Shown here piece by piece: positions 1-12,630 of a stretch of 64,000 nt of DNA (position 1 is its first letter; every line of letters starts with the position of its first letter). A program made the translations under genes and the position numbers. Origin of the DNA: Echinarachnius parma. Its lineage: Eukaryota > Echinodermata > Echinoidea > Clypeasteroida > Echinarachniidae. The DNA is taken from positions 145,001 through 209,000 of the forward strand of contig JBAMJV010005553.1 in NCBI GenBank assembly GCA_037951105.1, read 5' to 3'. The notes beneath the pieces were generated by a model. The model ran no database searches, was not told the DNA's origin, and saw only the letters and a program-made list of their open reading frames with translations.

Positions 1-1327
1 GGCAAACCTTCCCACATGGGGGTCGGCTTCTTCCCTTGCGCGCCCTCCTAAGAGGGAACGATTCTCATAAAGTGGAGGGGGGGGGGTGAGGGGCAACTAT
101 ATTCCCGTTACCCTTTTCTTTCCTACACCATTGATATTGCCAACGCTGAACCCATGGATCGGAACTCTCTGCCTCCCTCAACACAGCTGTAACACTAATG
201 CCCTCCTATATGCACTTGCAATTAAGTGTCCTCAGTTTGTAAACAATGGAGGGCCATGCTTTGACTGGATAATGAAGGAATGTGATTTGCAGTGGTAAAT
301 ATAATGCCACATGACGTACACAGTGATAAACTGTGACAGGTCTCACCTTATTAAATATTTTCCACGGTAGCATATTGTTTATATGAAAAGAGACATGTTT
401 TACTTATTTGTTTCGAAGTTAGAGGTGCTTCAGAAATAAAAAAAAAAAACTATTTTGAAACACATCAAAGTAGAGTTAATTTTCCCGAAAATGATAAGGA
501 GCTAGCAAAGATACAAGAAGAAGAAATTTAATTAAATTGGTTAGAAGATAAAAAGGTAGATAACAAAGTAAAAAAAGTAGAATGTGAGAGCCCATCAAAT
601 TTTGATTGAGATGGAACAGTGTCATGCTGCATTTATATTATGTGCAAATCATTATGCAATGGGTATATTGGAATTACAAAAAGTGAGTTAATGGGATTCA
701 ACTTGTTTTACGCATATACATACAAACATACTATTTATATTTGTTGGAGATTGATAGCATACCATCAAATTATCAAGTTCCCAGTTCGTACATCACTATT
801 AAAGGCTATATAAATTGCCCAAATCAAAATTGCAAATGTTGGTTTTATCTACCAATAAAATGATTCACGTTCATACAATATTTTAAATCAACCACAATTT
901 TAAAAGCACGGCCGTTATGCAATTTACATCACGTTTTCTCGCAATCTCTTATACGTCGCAAGGCCAATTTTGTTACGATTATCTTCAAAGCCGTGTATGA
1001 ATTTGATCTGTTTGTACACACATGTAGATCTACCATTGTATGGGCGGCATACGTGTATCTACACTTTCTCAGATATTGTCATATATAGATTCACCGAATC
1101 TGTCCGGTTTGGGACAGTACAAAGTAAAGTGAAATAAGTTATATATGTTTTGGACTGATTAGATAGATGCATGCACTTAGCTGCAAACCGATACGACCCA
1201 GACAAAGATGGAACGCGAACAAAACGAACAAAAATAAATACGCTGGTATTATCATATACGAGTGGGGGACGAGTGGAGAGGGTGGAAGGGAAATATGGGG
1301 GACCTATACTGGAGCCGACACATATAT
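1..1327. other. No feature recognised
   Basis: AT-rich DNA with a G run near 78-87 and an A run near 438. Short frames show no family signal. Confidence 0.6.
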
Positions 1328-2005
1328 GAAGAGCTTATTTCCAAAAGGCACTAAATCAACTTTCCATAAAAATGAGTTAAAGGGTACCACCACCGAAACA
1401 TAATATTCTTATAAATGAAAGGTAACATCTTTAGAATTCCATTCCATCAACAAGTTCACAAAAATATGTTTCCAGAAAGAAAAAAATATAATTCGAAAAC
1501 GCATCACCATTCTAAAGCATTCGTTCATGGGTCTGCATGTACGAGACTACTTTGTCTAGAGCGAACGAATCGTCCGGGATTCTATTGTCTCCAAACGTAC
1601 GCGTGAATAGCATTGGCGCACTCGCAAATGTTCGGCTCGTACGGAACCAGAAAATAGTAGTGGTTCCGTAAGTGGTGGAAATTAATTGCTTTGTTTATGA
1701 ATTACACAACGCTTTGCAAAATGTTGGGTATCTATTTGATATCACAAAACGGTACCAAAACATATTATTATGTGTTATTCTTTGCCTGGTGTTCCACTTT
1801 AACGATATCAGTACATTATTAAGCCACGTAGCTATCTTGAAATCCAAATTTTAGGACGAATTACACAATCAAAATCGAAATATGGTACGGTCCATTTTTA
1901 TATTCCCAAAGGCATGCGTACAAAGTTGGACAAACAAACCTACTTTTCTCCAACGTTGAACAAGTGTATTTAGCGCCTTTTGGAATCTTTTGGAATTAAG
2001 CTCTT
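1328..2005. mobile_element. Inverted-repeat element, GAAGAGCTTA family, long copy
   Basis: Left end GAAGAGCTTATTTCC..AAAAGGC and right end GCGCCTTTTGG..AATTAAGCTCTT are inverted. The 3' part (CAAAATCGAAATATGG to AACAAG, from about 1868) matches that of the copy at 47488. The 678-bp copy is about 440 bp longer than the second one. Short reading frames in it look random. Confidence 0.65.
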
Positions 2006-3340
2006 AATATAGAAAGATTGGACTGTGCGTGAAGAGGGGTAAGGAAAATAGGGGTGGGATGTGTTTCTGACGTTACACACCAGCGCATCAGTCGTGGTAT
2101 CACTTTCTCGCTGATAGTGAAAGTGTGAGAGTGTTTCTTAAGTGATAGCTACTTTTCTCGCCATCCAAAAAGGGAAAAGTGGAGTCGCTCATATTTCACT
2201 CCGGAAGTGAAGTAGTAGAAACACGTACGGACACCCTGACGTCCAGACTATAGTCTCACTTCCAGTCGGATCCTGTTTATGTAATTAACCGCATAGTTCC
2301 CACCACTTAACCGATTGAAGAACATCCCTTATTGTGTGAGTAAGTACTCGAATTTCGTTGTAAATGTTAGAAAATATTAAGAACTTTGAAAAGAGAACAT
2401 GAATGTACATTATCACTTTTCTTTATGACGAATATTGTACGTCATGTAATTATTATATTTTTAGAGCAGTATGATAAATGAAAACGTTGACATTCCTGTT
2501 TTCTATTATTGATCCTTTCTCAATTCAATTGTAACAGCGGCATAATTATAATGCAAATGAAACGTACTGAGTTACCAATGTCAAAATGTGCCGAACAAAT
2601 GTTTTCATTTATTTCTTATCTTTGAATGAAACCGCATCTTCAAAGGGTGACACGATGCATTTTTAAAAACATTTTATTTGAGTGATTGTATCCAATCTGA
2701 ACCTTCTGTCATTAACTGCCATTTTCTTTTGGAAATAAATCTTTCACTCCAGGGTTAAAAGCACCCGTTTGTCAAAGGCACTAGTACGAAAACAAAACTA
2801 GTTCGACCTAAGGCAAATTCGCCCGGATCAATGACGTAAACTTGTTTGATCAATTGATGCAATAAAACTGTTTTAACCATGTGATTTGTTATAGGCCGAG
2901 TCGAAAGTCACGCACTATTTTGAGAAGTTGAATCTCCGAATTTTATTTACCTTGTTAAAGGGCTGCTGTATTGTCGTTTTATGCTAAAACATGTTTATTT
3001 TTTCGAAGGCATAGTCTAAAAGTAGCTGGAATTTAAAAGAGGTGAAAATCAAACCCTTTTTATGAAATGAGATTAGAAATGTAAAACTGTCACAAGTATA
3101 TTTACGTGCTATCACGATAAAAAGTGTGACAGGCTATCAAATGTTTATATTATGCAATGTTTCAACCATTTCTTAATCTTATTAGTTTATTTAATTTGTT
3201 GGATTTGATTGGACAGTTTATGTCCCTTCTTTACCACACACCTGAACTACTCCTTCAAGATATTCATATGTGTTACCAGCACAAACTTCTTTTTAAAAAA
3301 CATCAGAATACTGTACTCAATATGACGACTAAATGCATTT
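2006..3340. other. No feature recognised
   Basis: Unique-looking AT-rich DNA. 2080-2240 holds several short GAAAGTG/CACTTTC motifs that could pair, but no clear element. Confidence 0.5.
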
Positions 3341-3567
3341 AAAGCCCTCCGCACGCAGAGCCGACTCGACCCGATCCGACTGGTTTTCAGTCAGGCTAGA
3401 GTCGGTTTCGCTTAGTTCTAGCCAATTCAACATGTTGAATCGGCCTCGAATGATCTCCGACTAGCTTTTGACAGGCAAAACAGGAGTCCTGAGGCAACGT
3501 ATACTGAGATGAACCGACTGAAAACCAGTCGGATCGGGTCGAGTTGGTTCTGTGTGCGGAGGGCTTT
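3341..3567. mobile_element. GC-rich TIR MITE, copy 1
   Basis: 227 bp with inverted arms of about 50 bp: AAAGCCCTCCGCACGCAGAG at one end, TGTGCGGAGGGCTTT at the other. The internal subterminal motif CCGACTGGTTTTCAG is inverted as CTGAAAACCAGTCGG. The centre carries the palindrome TTCAACATGTTGAA. TA flanks both sides if the element starts AAGCCC. Confidence 0.85.
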
Positions 3568-4556
3568 AGATGATAAGTTGCACACAAATTATTATTTGTC
3601 CATCAGGCTTATACGAAGTCTATTCAGAAGGCTTAGTGTTAAAATCCGCGGTGTTCCGACAGAGCATGGAGGCCACCAAGTACGCATAATTTGTATCATG
3701 ATTTACGGTCCCGTCTGAAAAAAAAAATAAACATGTGTGTACAAAAAAAAATGAAATGTTGATGGTCACTAATCGCTCCCCGGGGGCACATGGAGGGAAC
3801 AATTTGCGGATCAAGACTTGCAACAGAAAAAAGGGATGTAATTGATTAAGCCAGTCCCATATGCAAATATATGCAAGTCCTTCAATCTAGTAAAATATAT
3901 GTATGCTGTAATTTATACTGTTGTATTGGTCTCACAGTCTGTAACGAAATTATAATGCCTTAATTTGTTACGTTTATTTCAATTTATTTCAAAATACAAA
4001 TTAGTTATGTACAATCGTATACTGACTGTTATCATTACTGCTAAGATTAACCCTAAGTAAGAACATATTTTCTAAGAAAATTATAAACAGAGACAATTTA
4101 TCATGATTATACCATCCAAGCTACGTGTTATTCCAAAATACAGGCAACACTTTGATTTTGTTTCTGTGTTCGTCGCACCTTTAAATGTGTGATTTATTAC
4201 AAGTCAGAGGACTGTTGGTTGATCTGTTCAGTTTTACACCTCATAACGTGCCGTTTATACCACATCTGTTTTGTTTCCATGTTTAGTATTTTGTTTACAC
4301 TCTAGTACAAAACTGTATCGTTTCACCTTTTAAAATGCACATGTATAAGACAAGGTTGGTTCTTAGGAATTATGGGAATTCTGTACATTTTGAAATGAGA
4401 TTGAATCGATGGTATATCTTCAATGTTTTGGTCTGATAATACCTTTTGAAAAAGAGGAGAATGAATAAATATGAAATACAAATGCTTACGAAAATAAACA
4501 TGAATTATTTTGTTTCAGTATAATCTACTGAAGATGTGAAATGAGTAAATATTTAA
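3568..4556. other. No feature recognised
   Basis: AT-rich between two MITEs; nothing with coding or repeat signal. Confidence 0.5.
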
Positions 4557-4929
4557 AGGGGTCTAGTAACATTGTCCAAATCCTCAAAACTTACTTGGAA
4601 CTCTATAGTTGCTCTCTCATACCTTATCATATTCATATTAACAATACAAGCACGGGACAGGTTTCGGTTTTTTCAAATGTCGATTTCGTTCAAAAGATAT
4701 TTACGATTGAAGTGTTCAGATGTAAAATTGTCTACGGGATAATTTAACCGTGTACAAAGTAAGTGCAATGAGTTAGTGAGTATCACTTTGCATTTTTGCT
4801 CATATCTCAGCCAAAAAACATCCAATTAATGTGAAATTTTCACACATTACTTTGTGGACGCATCAGATCGCACCAACGCACATTTTACTAATCACTCATC
4901 ACTTGTCAACAAAGTTACTAGATTCTTTT
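4557..4929 (+). mobile_element. TTAA-flanked MITE (TAGTAAC family), copy a
   Basis: Starts AGGGGTCTAGTAACATTGTC after TTAA and ends near GTTACTAGATTCTTTT. Family-wide internal marks are GTGTACAAAGT and TTTTCACACATTAC. TTAA targeting suggests piggyBac-type mobilisation, which is an inference. It directly abuts copy b. Confidence 0.75.
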
Positions 4930-4930
4930 C

Positions 4931-5188
4931 AAGGGATCCAGTAACATTTCAAAATCGACAAAACTTACCTAGAACTGTAGCCGTTCTTACATACATCATT
5001 GTAATCATATTACCGGTAGAAACATGGACCAAGTTTCGGCGTTCCGCATTTCTCTGTTGTTACAAAGATCTTTATGATTGAAGTGTTTCGATTTTAGATT
5101 ATCTACTGGATAATTGTTGTGTACAAAGTATATAAGTACAGCGAGTTGGCATTGTATTTTCGCACATGTCAACAAAGTTACTAGATCG
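4931..5188 (+). mobile_element. TTAA-flanked MITE (TAGTAAC family), copy b
   Basis: AAGGGATCCAGTAACATTTC to AACAAAGTTACTAGATCGCG. Shorter than the other copies through internal loss. Same orientation as copy a, head to tail with it. Confidence 0.7.
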
Positions 5189-5267
5189 CGATAACGAATG
5201 GGTCTTAACAATTAATTAACGCTTTTAAAGCACTTTAATAAACTGCATTCACGATCCTTCATCTTTA

Positions 5268-5492
5268 GCCCTCTGCAGACAGAGCCGACTCGACCCGATT
5301 CGACTGTTTTTCATTCGGATCGGCTCACTTTTCAGTGTCTCGCGACAGACATTTTGCCAGTCGAGAGACAGTCGGATGCCAGTTGGGGCGATTCAACACG
5401 ATGAATCGGCTCCGACCGACCGGGCCCAACTCTAGCCTGATTGAAACCAGTCGGATCGGGTCGAGTCGGCTCTGTGCATGTGCGGAGGGCTT
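5268..5492. mobile_element. GC-rich TIR MITE, copy 2
   Basis: 225 bp, same ends as the copy at 3341 (GCCCTCTGCAGACAGAGCCG; TGCGGAGGGCTT). The centre reads TTCAACACGATGAATCGG, shared with the copy at 16288, so these two form a subfamily. Confidence 0.85.
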
Positions 5493-7739
5493 TATATAGC
5501 ATCGCATATAACTCCACTATATACCCCTCTGCCTTCTCCCTTTTCCCTTTTCTCTTTCGAAACACCCCTCCCTCTTTCTCTTCCATTATGAGTTTTAAAA
5601 AACACATTACTGTACCTCACAATGTTCTATGTCGATAGCCTTATCTGTTCGTATGTTTGTATCTGGTCCTAAATACGTTTGTTGCCTCGTGGTATTTGTC
5701 GAATGTATTTTATTCAGATAAGATTCATTTTGGCTTCAGGCTTTGTGACCTGCAATGACATTAGTTGCTCATCATGGTTATTCATCGTTCCAATAGATAA
5801 CCCAGGTGCGATAATTATGATAACTTTTTTGTTGTGGGGACGAGTCAGGGGTGTAGTTAATGGGGCAGGGGGGCTGGGGGTTATTTGCCCTCCCCAAGGC
5901 CTGTTGGGTTCCATGCACTTCTACTGATGGCACAAGTCGGCAAATAAATACTGGAATATATACATAAGTAAATTAATAAATTCTTAATAAGATCAATATG
6001 TGAATTAATATTTTTTAATAAATAGATAAATAAAGAAATAAAAAGTAAATACATAACATAGATATGAAAAACTAAATTCATACGTTAAGCAATACTTGAA
6101 CCAATCAAAAATGTAATACAAAAAACTTTCATTGGTTATAGGGAGATTCATGTACACCATTTACAATTGTGTATATAAAAATTAAATAGATTAATGATAT
6201 ATTATCGCACAGAATCAGATTTTATGGGAATCATTGTACTACTTTTTGCCCCCCTCCCTCCTTCTCCCTGCACTCTTTGCACCGCTTATTTTACTACCAC
6301 TTACTGACTTAGCACCCGCTGTATCCTCTTCTTACACCATAATCTACCCCTTATTTGCACCCCCTTTGCTTTCGTTTGCGTTGACCCTAGCTTCCCCACT
6401 ATGACGAAGAATTCATGTTGATGAATTCTGCCAGATAAGATTTGAGGTGAGGACATTAATGAGTCTTCCCCAAGTATACCTTTTTGTAATGTCTTTACTT
6501 TCATCTTCCCACCTGGAAATATATAGCTTCTGGAATCTGAGTTATAATGGTCTTTACAGGTTTGGCGCACTGCCTACTTTCCAGCGTCTTAATGCCATTA
6601 CTATAGTTGTGATATCACTTGCCTTTAAAGGAATCCCAAATTTCGAATTCCCTCATGATTTTGTTAAAGGGTTTGTTTTATAAATCCATTCTACAAACAA
6701 TACATGTAGAACATATATTGTATATAGATGAGAATGCATCCCCATTTCCTGATTAGTTATATTATTTACAACGTATAACGTCTAACAGTATGTAGTAAGG
6801 GGCTATACGTTATTATTTTATTTATATGAACCTATATATCACTATAGCCAACATCAATCTCAACTCATGAAATTGAATGTGCCTTTTCGTCTTAAAGTAG
6901 AAAATATTGCGATCGTTTGGCAATATATGCCTTTCCTGCCATGCCTGTTGCAAAGTCAAAACGAAGACGTCATCTTTTCTTGAATATTTCATATTGCAAT
7001 TTAAAATTAATGAATCGCCCTTGAACCTTTCCTATGGGGGCATTATGGAATGTACATTATATTATTATATCGCATTTCGGGTTTTATGTACAATGTACAT
7101 TTTATACGCTCATGTTTTTTTTAACTTGTTTAGTGTATTTGTTTGTATGATTGTTTGTTATTCTGCATGTTGTGTATTTTCATCCTCTGAAAGCATTTTC
7201 AAAAATGGATCAAATCTTTATTTAGCTCGTTTCAGAGTGCTTCATGAATCTTGCATGTATGCACTGCCTCGAAGTTAAGTCTGACATTTTCGTTAGTATG
7301 CAGTAAAAGTTTAATTTTGGGGTCACTTCGCTTTTAGGGCATCCTCTTCTCTTAGTAGTGTTCTTTTGGTATAGTATACTTTTTTTCTTGGAAATTTCCC
7401 CCTAAATCGTAAATCGGATTGTGCTAACATTATAGATTTTTGTTTTCATTTACCAAAAAATGTTTAATGTATTTCAATCGATTCCTGTTACGTCTACGCG
7501 TAAGCATTACACTAATTCAATTATGTTTATGGATGTTAGCTTTGACCTTATTACGTCCTCTATAGGTGACAAAGACTCAATTGTACAATTCGTTAGTCAA
7601 ATCTCTAGTCTGTGTAGTGCGACAAAAATAAATAAAAGACTATCAAACCGCATGATGCTATACCACACATATAACCATTTACATTATACAACTTGAAACT
7701 GCGCGTGTCATTTGGGACTAGAAGTGGGGTATAACCTAC
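5493..7739. other. No gene recognised
   Basis: Contains AATAAATA-rich simple sequence near 5940-6060. Frames of up to 123 codons are present by chance in AT-rich DNA and match no family I know. Confidence 0.5.
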
Positions 7740-10090
7740 AGTCGGGGTGATGTGGGAAATAGCATGCTTTTATAATTACTGTTGCCCTCCCGCCTCCACC
7801 CACCGATCCTTTGTGAGGAAAATGAAAAATAGACAGTCATAACATGGTTGTATTCACGCTTCTTCCTTATTGAAATCATTGTGCCCCCTCCAGCCCTCCC
7901 CCACCCTCTCTCTCTCTTCTATAACTCCCCTTAAACGCCGCCTAAAAATATTAAGGTCAATACGACACTCTATGCTATGATGCTCATAATAGGACGGTGG
8001 GCGTAAAATTGTGAAATAATATTCGCAAATGGATCTCCTTAGCCGCCCCCTTCTAACACTCATGTGGTAAAACAAAACAATCTAAAAATAAATAGAGGAC
8101 AATATTATTTTTACACTGGATCGAAGAAATAATTCGTTGGCGAGCGTCAACACAAACAATATAATTCACCCAATTATTACCTTGCCCGCCCCCTTTCCAA
8201 CCCTTCTGAAGTGAAAAATAATTGAAGGAATAGTGATAAAATAAACACAAAATTCAACCATACACCCCCTGGATCTTAGCTACGCCATTAAGTACAGGGT
8301 GTCATAGTAATAATTATGAAACGAAACTCGCAGCCATAATACGTTTGTGGGCATTAACGTACAAAATAATACTCACTTATTGATATGTGCCACCCCCCCC
8401 CCCCCCCCCCCCCCCCATCCAACCCTACTGTTGGGAACATCCTCTTGTGAATAACACAAAACAAAATTGTTGACTCTATCGGCCCCCTCTGGATCCTGGC
8501 TACGCCATTCCGGGCAAGGACAGTAACATGATACAACACTCTGATACACAATATAGGTTGATCGGCATCAACGTACAAAATATAATACTCAGCGTTTTTT
8601 TTGTATGTGACCACCCCCCCCCCCCCCCCCTTCTCTCTCTCTCTCCCCGTACACTCCTCCTATAAATAATTTGGAAAGTGTACAAATAATAATAATAATA
8701 CATTGTAGATAATCTGCAACATTCCGGATCTGGGAAGGTATATATGTAATATGACACGCTAGTCCATTAGTCTGAGACATAATACTCTGGTGGGCGTCTA
8801 TACTTTAATGATCATTAATTTTTGACCTGTCCAACATTCATACCCCCCCCCCCCCCCCGCCCATCCCCGAGATGAAAATAAAATAAAGAACTACAAACCA
8901 TCATTTAATACGTGTGGTTTGCGGTTGCACCATGTAAGAGGGGGGAGGATTGGTGAGTCCTGAAAAGGACTGGTTGGTATAGTCCTAAAAAGGACTGTGG
9001 TATTTCTAGAGAGGACTGTTGGTAGTCCTAGAAAGGACTGTTGGTATAATCCTGAAAAGGACTGTTGGTATTCTTTCTAGGATAGTCCTAAAAAGGACTG
9101 TGGTAGTCCTAGAAAGGACTGTTGGTATAGTCCTGAAAAGGACTGTTGGTATTCTTTCTAGGATAGTCCTAAAAAGGACTGTTGGTAGTCCTAGAAAGGA
9201 CTGTTGGTAGGCCTAGAAAGGACTGTTCGGATAGTCCTGAAAAGGACTGTTGGTATTCTTTCTAGGATAGTCCTAAAAAGGACAATTGGTAGTCCTAGAA
9301 AGGACTGTTGGTAGTCCTAGAAAGGACTGTTGGTAGTCCTAGAAAGGACTGTTGGGATAGTCCTGAAAAGGAGTGTTGGTATTGTAAGGAGAGGGTTGAT
9401 GGTAGGAGGGCCCCTCACCAATCCTCCCCCCTCTTACATGGTGCAACCGCAAACCACACGTATTATCTACACCACCATGGAAAGCGATACTTACAAGCAA
9501 CATTTAAACCATCATTTTGATATTAGACAAATTGTGCTCCTTCTTGAAACCGTATACACCATTTCTGGCAAGGACCATTTCTGGCAAGTACAGTAAAACG
9601 ACACCGTAATCCCGGACATAACACGCTGTTTGTATTAGCATTGACGTAGCCTATAACATATCCTAACAATGAAAGTTAATTTAAAAAATACTCCGTGAAA
9701 ATTAAAAAGAAAACAAATTTAACGGAGTATTTTATTAACTCTCGTTGTTTTCTTACTTTTCGACTCCGAGCAGAACTTTTACCTATTATATCCTTGATGA
9801 CTGTATACATCATTTGGAAATAGACGTATTTGCTTTCATCCTGGACACGTTGGTGTACATCAACGTACACAACAATATTCACTCATTGCTGCCATCGCAC
9901 CCACCTCCCCCACTCCCACCCCCCCCCCCCCCCCCATCACCCAAAACTCGTTTTTAATTTGGGGCCAACGTTGCCCCTTCTTGACGCCGTATGCACCATG
10001 TACACCCCTTCGGGCAAGGACGTAATACTACACAGTGGGGTATAATAGGCTGGTGAGCGTTAATGTGCAAAATATTGTTCATATTTTGCT
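7740..10090. repeat. Diverged tandem array with poly-C tracts
   Basis: Related units of roughly 220-260 bp recur. Shared marks are CAACGTACAAAATAATACTC-like sequence, a C run (8393-8416, 8614-8630, 8843-8858, 9919-9935), GGATCCTGGCTACGCCATT-like sequence and GGGCAAGGACAGTAA. A hairpin element is inserted at 8906-9465. Small frames on the minus strand (for example YYILYVDADQPIL) repeat because the units repeat. Confidence 0.6.
8906..9465. mobile_element. Perfect 52-bp TIR element filled with a hairpin minisatellite
   Basis: Left TIR 8906-8957 (TAATACGTGTGGTTTGCGG..) and right TIR 9414-9465 are exact reverse complements over 52 bp. Between them are about 17 units of roughly 22 bp, each a mini-hairpin of the type AGTCCTAGAAAGGACT plus GTTGGT. 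Loop variants are GAAA, AAAA and TAGAA. A linker TTCTTTCTAGGAT recurs three times, giving a higher-order pattern. Exact arms suggest recent activity or gene conversion. No clear target duplication is seen. Confidence 0.85.
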
Positions 10091-10201
10091 TTCAAGATGG
10101 AGTATGATTGGGCGCACGAGCTCAAATTACAGTTTTTTTATTTTCCATTTGAGACATTTAATTTTAAAGACAAATATTATCCCGTTGTTAAAGGGATATA
10201 G

Positions 10202-10576
10202 TTTATAATGTGTTGACATTACAAATACAAATATGACAACGGGTTATTTAAAAAAAAAATTGTATTTCTCCGATCTGCTTTGTTCACTGAGTGATGTGTA
10301 AAATTCCATGTTAAATCAAATAATGTAAAATTGTCGAGTAATAAGTGAAAATGCAAAGTGATATTTGCTTACCCGGTTTACTAACTTTGTAAACAGTTTA
10401 AAATCTCCCAGGGAGACTTTCAAATCCACATAATTTCACCGAAAACTTTCCCATGATTCCATTGGTAATTCGAATACAACATAGGTATGCATGTGGAACC
10501 GTATAGTTCTAAGGAAGTTTTGTGGATTTTGATGCCTAACTGTTACAATACCTTTGTTACCTTGTTACAGATACCT
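10202..10576 (-). mobile_element. TTAA-flanked MITE (TAGTAAC family), diverged copy c
   Basis: TTAA is present at 10198-10201 and 10577-10580. Ends AGGGATATAG and CAGATACCT are degraded, but AAAATGCAAAGTGATATTTG and the length of 375 bp match the family. Orientation is reversed. Confidence 0.6.
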
Positions 10577-10627
10577 TTAAAACGAAGTTATGATCATCCT
10601 ATTAAAATGAAGAATCTCCGATGTATA

Positions 10628-11625
10628 CTCCGCAAAAAAAGAAACTGGACACTTGTATAAGACCAAATATTTCATATTCATTTACGATGAAATATATGGT
10701 ATTGTATATCAAATTAAAGATAAAATGACCCTCTTCAATATTGGCATGAAATCCAGATGAAATCATTCATGCATGACTTGTCACGGTCAAGTAACCACAG
10801 CAAGGTCTGTTTTCAAAAATAGCAAAAATGGAACATCCACTCAACCATAATACATGTTGATAAGCATAATCTAAAACGCTATATTCATGACATGGCATAA
10901 TGTTTTAATACAAATGTGACCTTGTCTATCTTCATCTCAATGCAAATTATAAATTAAGACAAATTGTGAACGTTATAGGTTTTATTTTCATCCAAAAGTA
11001 ACAAAATGGGAAATTCCATGGCAAAGGCTTATTAGTCGAAACCACAGTTTGTGCCCTTATTTCAGCATGAAACATTGTATAAATTCTTCTCAAGAATTCT
11101 ACCGTAGTCCAAAGATCTTCAAAACCTGATGTCACCATTGGTCAAACAGTTGGGCAGTCTTTAACATGACATTTCTCTAGGTAACTATGGTTAAAATTGC
11201 AGGGGACACACTTAAACAGACAAGCTTCATGCCTCTAGTACAGACCAGTATGATGATGCTCTCATAACCTGGCCCTGTTTTATTGAAAAAATTGTATTTT
11301 CAGAGTTTGTTCATAACAATAAAGTTAAACAATGTCATAATTTACTTGCCCCGCACATCTTGTTTAAAGTGAAACGCTTACTATCATCCTGATCATTTCA
11401 GTCGAATAGTGTGGTCCTCCATTGTATTTGCTATTTTTGAAAACAGACCTTGCTATGGTTAATTGACCATGGCATCTCATGCATGAACGATTACACCTTT
11501 AATTTATACCCTGCATGCAGAGGACTAAATTCCCTTTAATTTGATATATGATAATCTACACTTTATCGTACATTAATATGAAATATTTCAACTTATACAA
11601 GTGTCCAGTTTCTTTTTTTGCGGAG
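10628..11625. mobile_element. 1-kb Tc1/mariner-like non-autonomous element with long arms
   Basis: Ends CTCCGCAAAAAAAGAAACTG and CAGTTTCTTTTTTTGCGGAG, both next to TA. Inverted similarity continues for about 210 bp with gaps: ACTTGTATAAG at the tip, CATTCATGCATGA, and AAGGTCTGTTTTCAAAAATAG opposed by its reverse complement near 11430. No transposase reading frame remains in the middle. Confidence 0.75.
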
Positions 11626-12310
11626 TATATATTACGACCTCATTACGTGCCGATATGCCACATCAATCATAATTACCTGCTATCTATATTATGTACTTTA
11701 ACAATAACCCCGAATCCAGCGTGTCGTGGTGCTCATAGCTCTTACGTGTCTAGCTTGCTGCAATCTTTCATATTCTGTTGCTGTATGGTTTTTTTTCTTC
11801 AAAAACTTAGTTGCAAGTTTTGCAAACTACACGTATCAAAGTATCTACCACATTTCTAAATTTTAATGAAGTTTGCAAACTATTAAGCAATCTACCACAG
11901 TTCTCGAGTTTAATAGAAAAGCAAAATTCTACAAAAACGGTTACAAATTTACGCAATTTTAAATATATGAGTCTTTGTTTACGATTACTTACAATAATTA
12001 TATCTCATATGTACTTGGTCACAAAGGACCAGAAGGACAAATTGCAAAACTATTTAATTTGGATGAGAAATAACAGAAGCCATGTGTATGTAAGTTTTGT
12101 CGAAATATCAAGATTAACGCGTTACATGAATCACTCCTTCTTTTTTTCTTCAAAATGTTCGCTCTTAGCCCAACAAAATATTTTGGCCATACTTTTACAG
12201 AATATTCAGCGAGCACAGACGATAATTAAATGAATATTATTTGCTCATCCAACTTATGTTTTTTTTATGTGTGCAAATGACGACGAAGTTACGGTAAATA
12301 CGTATCTCAA
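11626..12310. other. No gene recognised
   Basis: Two overlapping frames (103 and 140 codons) have AT-driven composition and no motif. Confidence 0.5.
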
Positions 12311-12629
12311 GTGGACGTGGTGTGGCAAGATTGGTAGAGCGCGCGCTTTCCGATCTCGAGATCTCGAGTTCGAACCCAGCCCACTCCGTTTAGCCTTCAG
12401 CAAGACAATTAATCCACATTGCTGCTCTCTACCCAGGAGTATAAATTGGTACTTGGTCGGGTGTCAATTACCCTTCAGCGCCCGTTGGGCAGCTGGGCTA
12501 GTATGCTCCCCAGGGAGTTGAGACGGTGCGCAAGATAATTGTGTAAGTTTGACATGATGACCAAGGGTAATAATAATGCGCTTAGAAACATTGTATTTAG
12601 CGCTATATAAATGTAATATATTATTATTA
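12311..12629 (+). mobile_element. tRNA-derived SINE, copy 1
   Basis: Begins GTGGACGTGGTGTGGCAAG with RNA polymerase III type box A (TGGCAAGATTGG) and box B (GAGTTCGAACCC). An unrelated body follows, ending GCGCTATATAAATG and an ATT-rich tail. The tail is directly followed by a fold-back element at 12631. Confidence 0.8.
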
Positions 12630-12630
12630 A

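Noticed and set aside
6907..7278. 123-codon plus-strand frame
   Set aside because: AT-rich, Tyr/Phe/Cys-rich, no family resemblance.
9019..9596. Repeated peptide VVLERTVGIVLKRTVG
   Set aside because: Translation of the hairpin minisatellite. It looked like a repeat protein, but it has no start context and ends with the array.
11811..12233. 140-codon plus-strand frame
   Set aside because: AT-driven composition, no motif, no splice context. I could not tell it from chance.
12330..12390. Functional tRNA gene
   Set aside because: Box A and B are present, but the arms do not close into a good cloverleaf, and a long SINE body follows.
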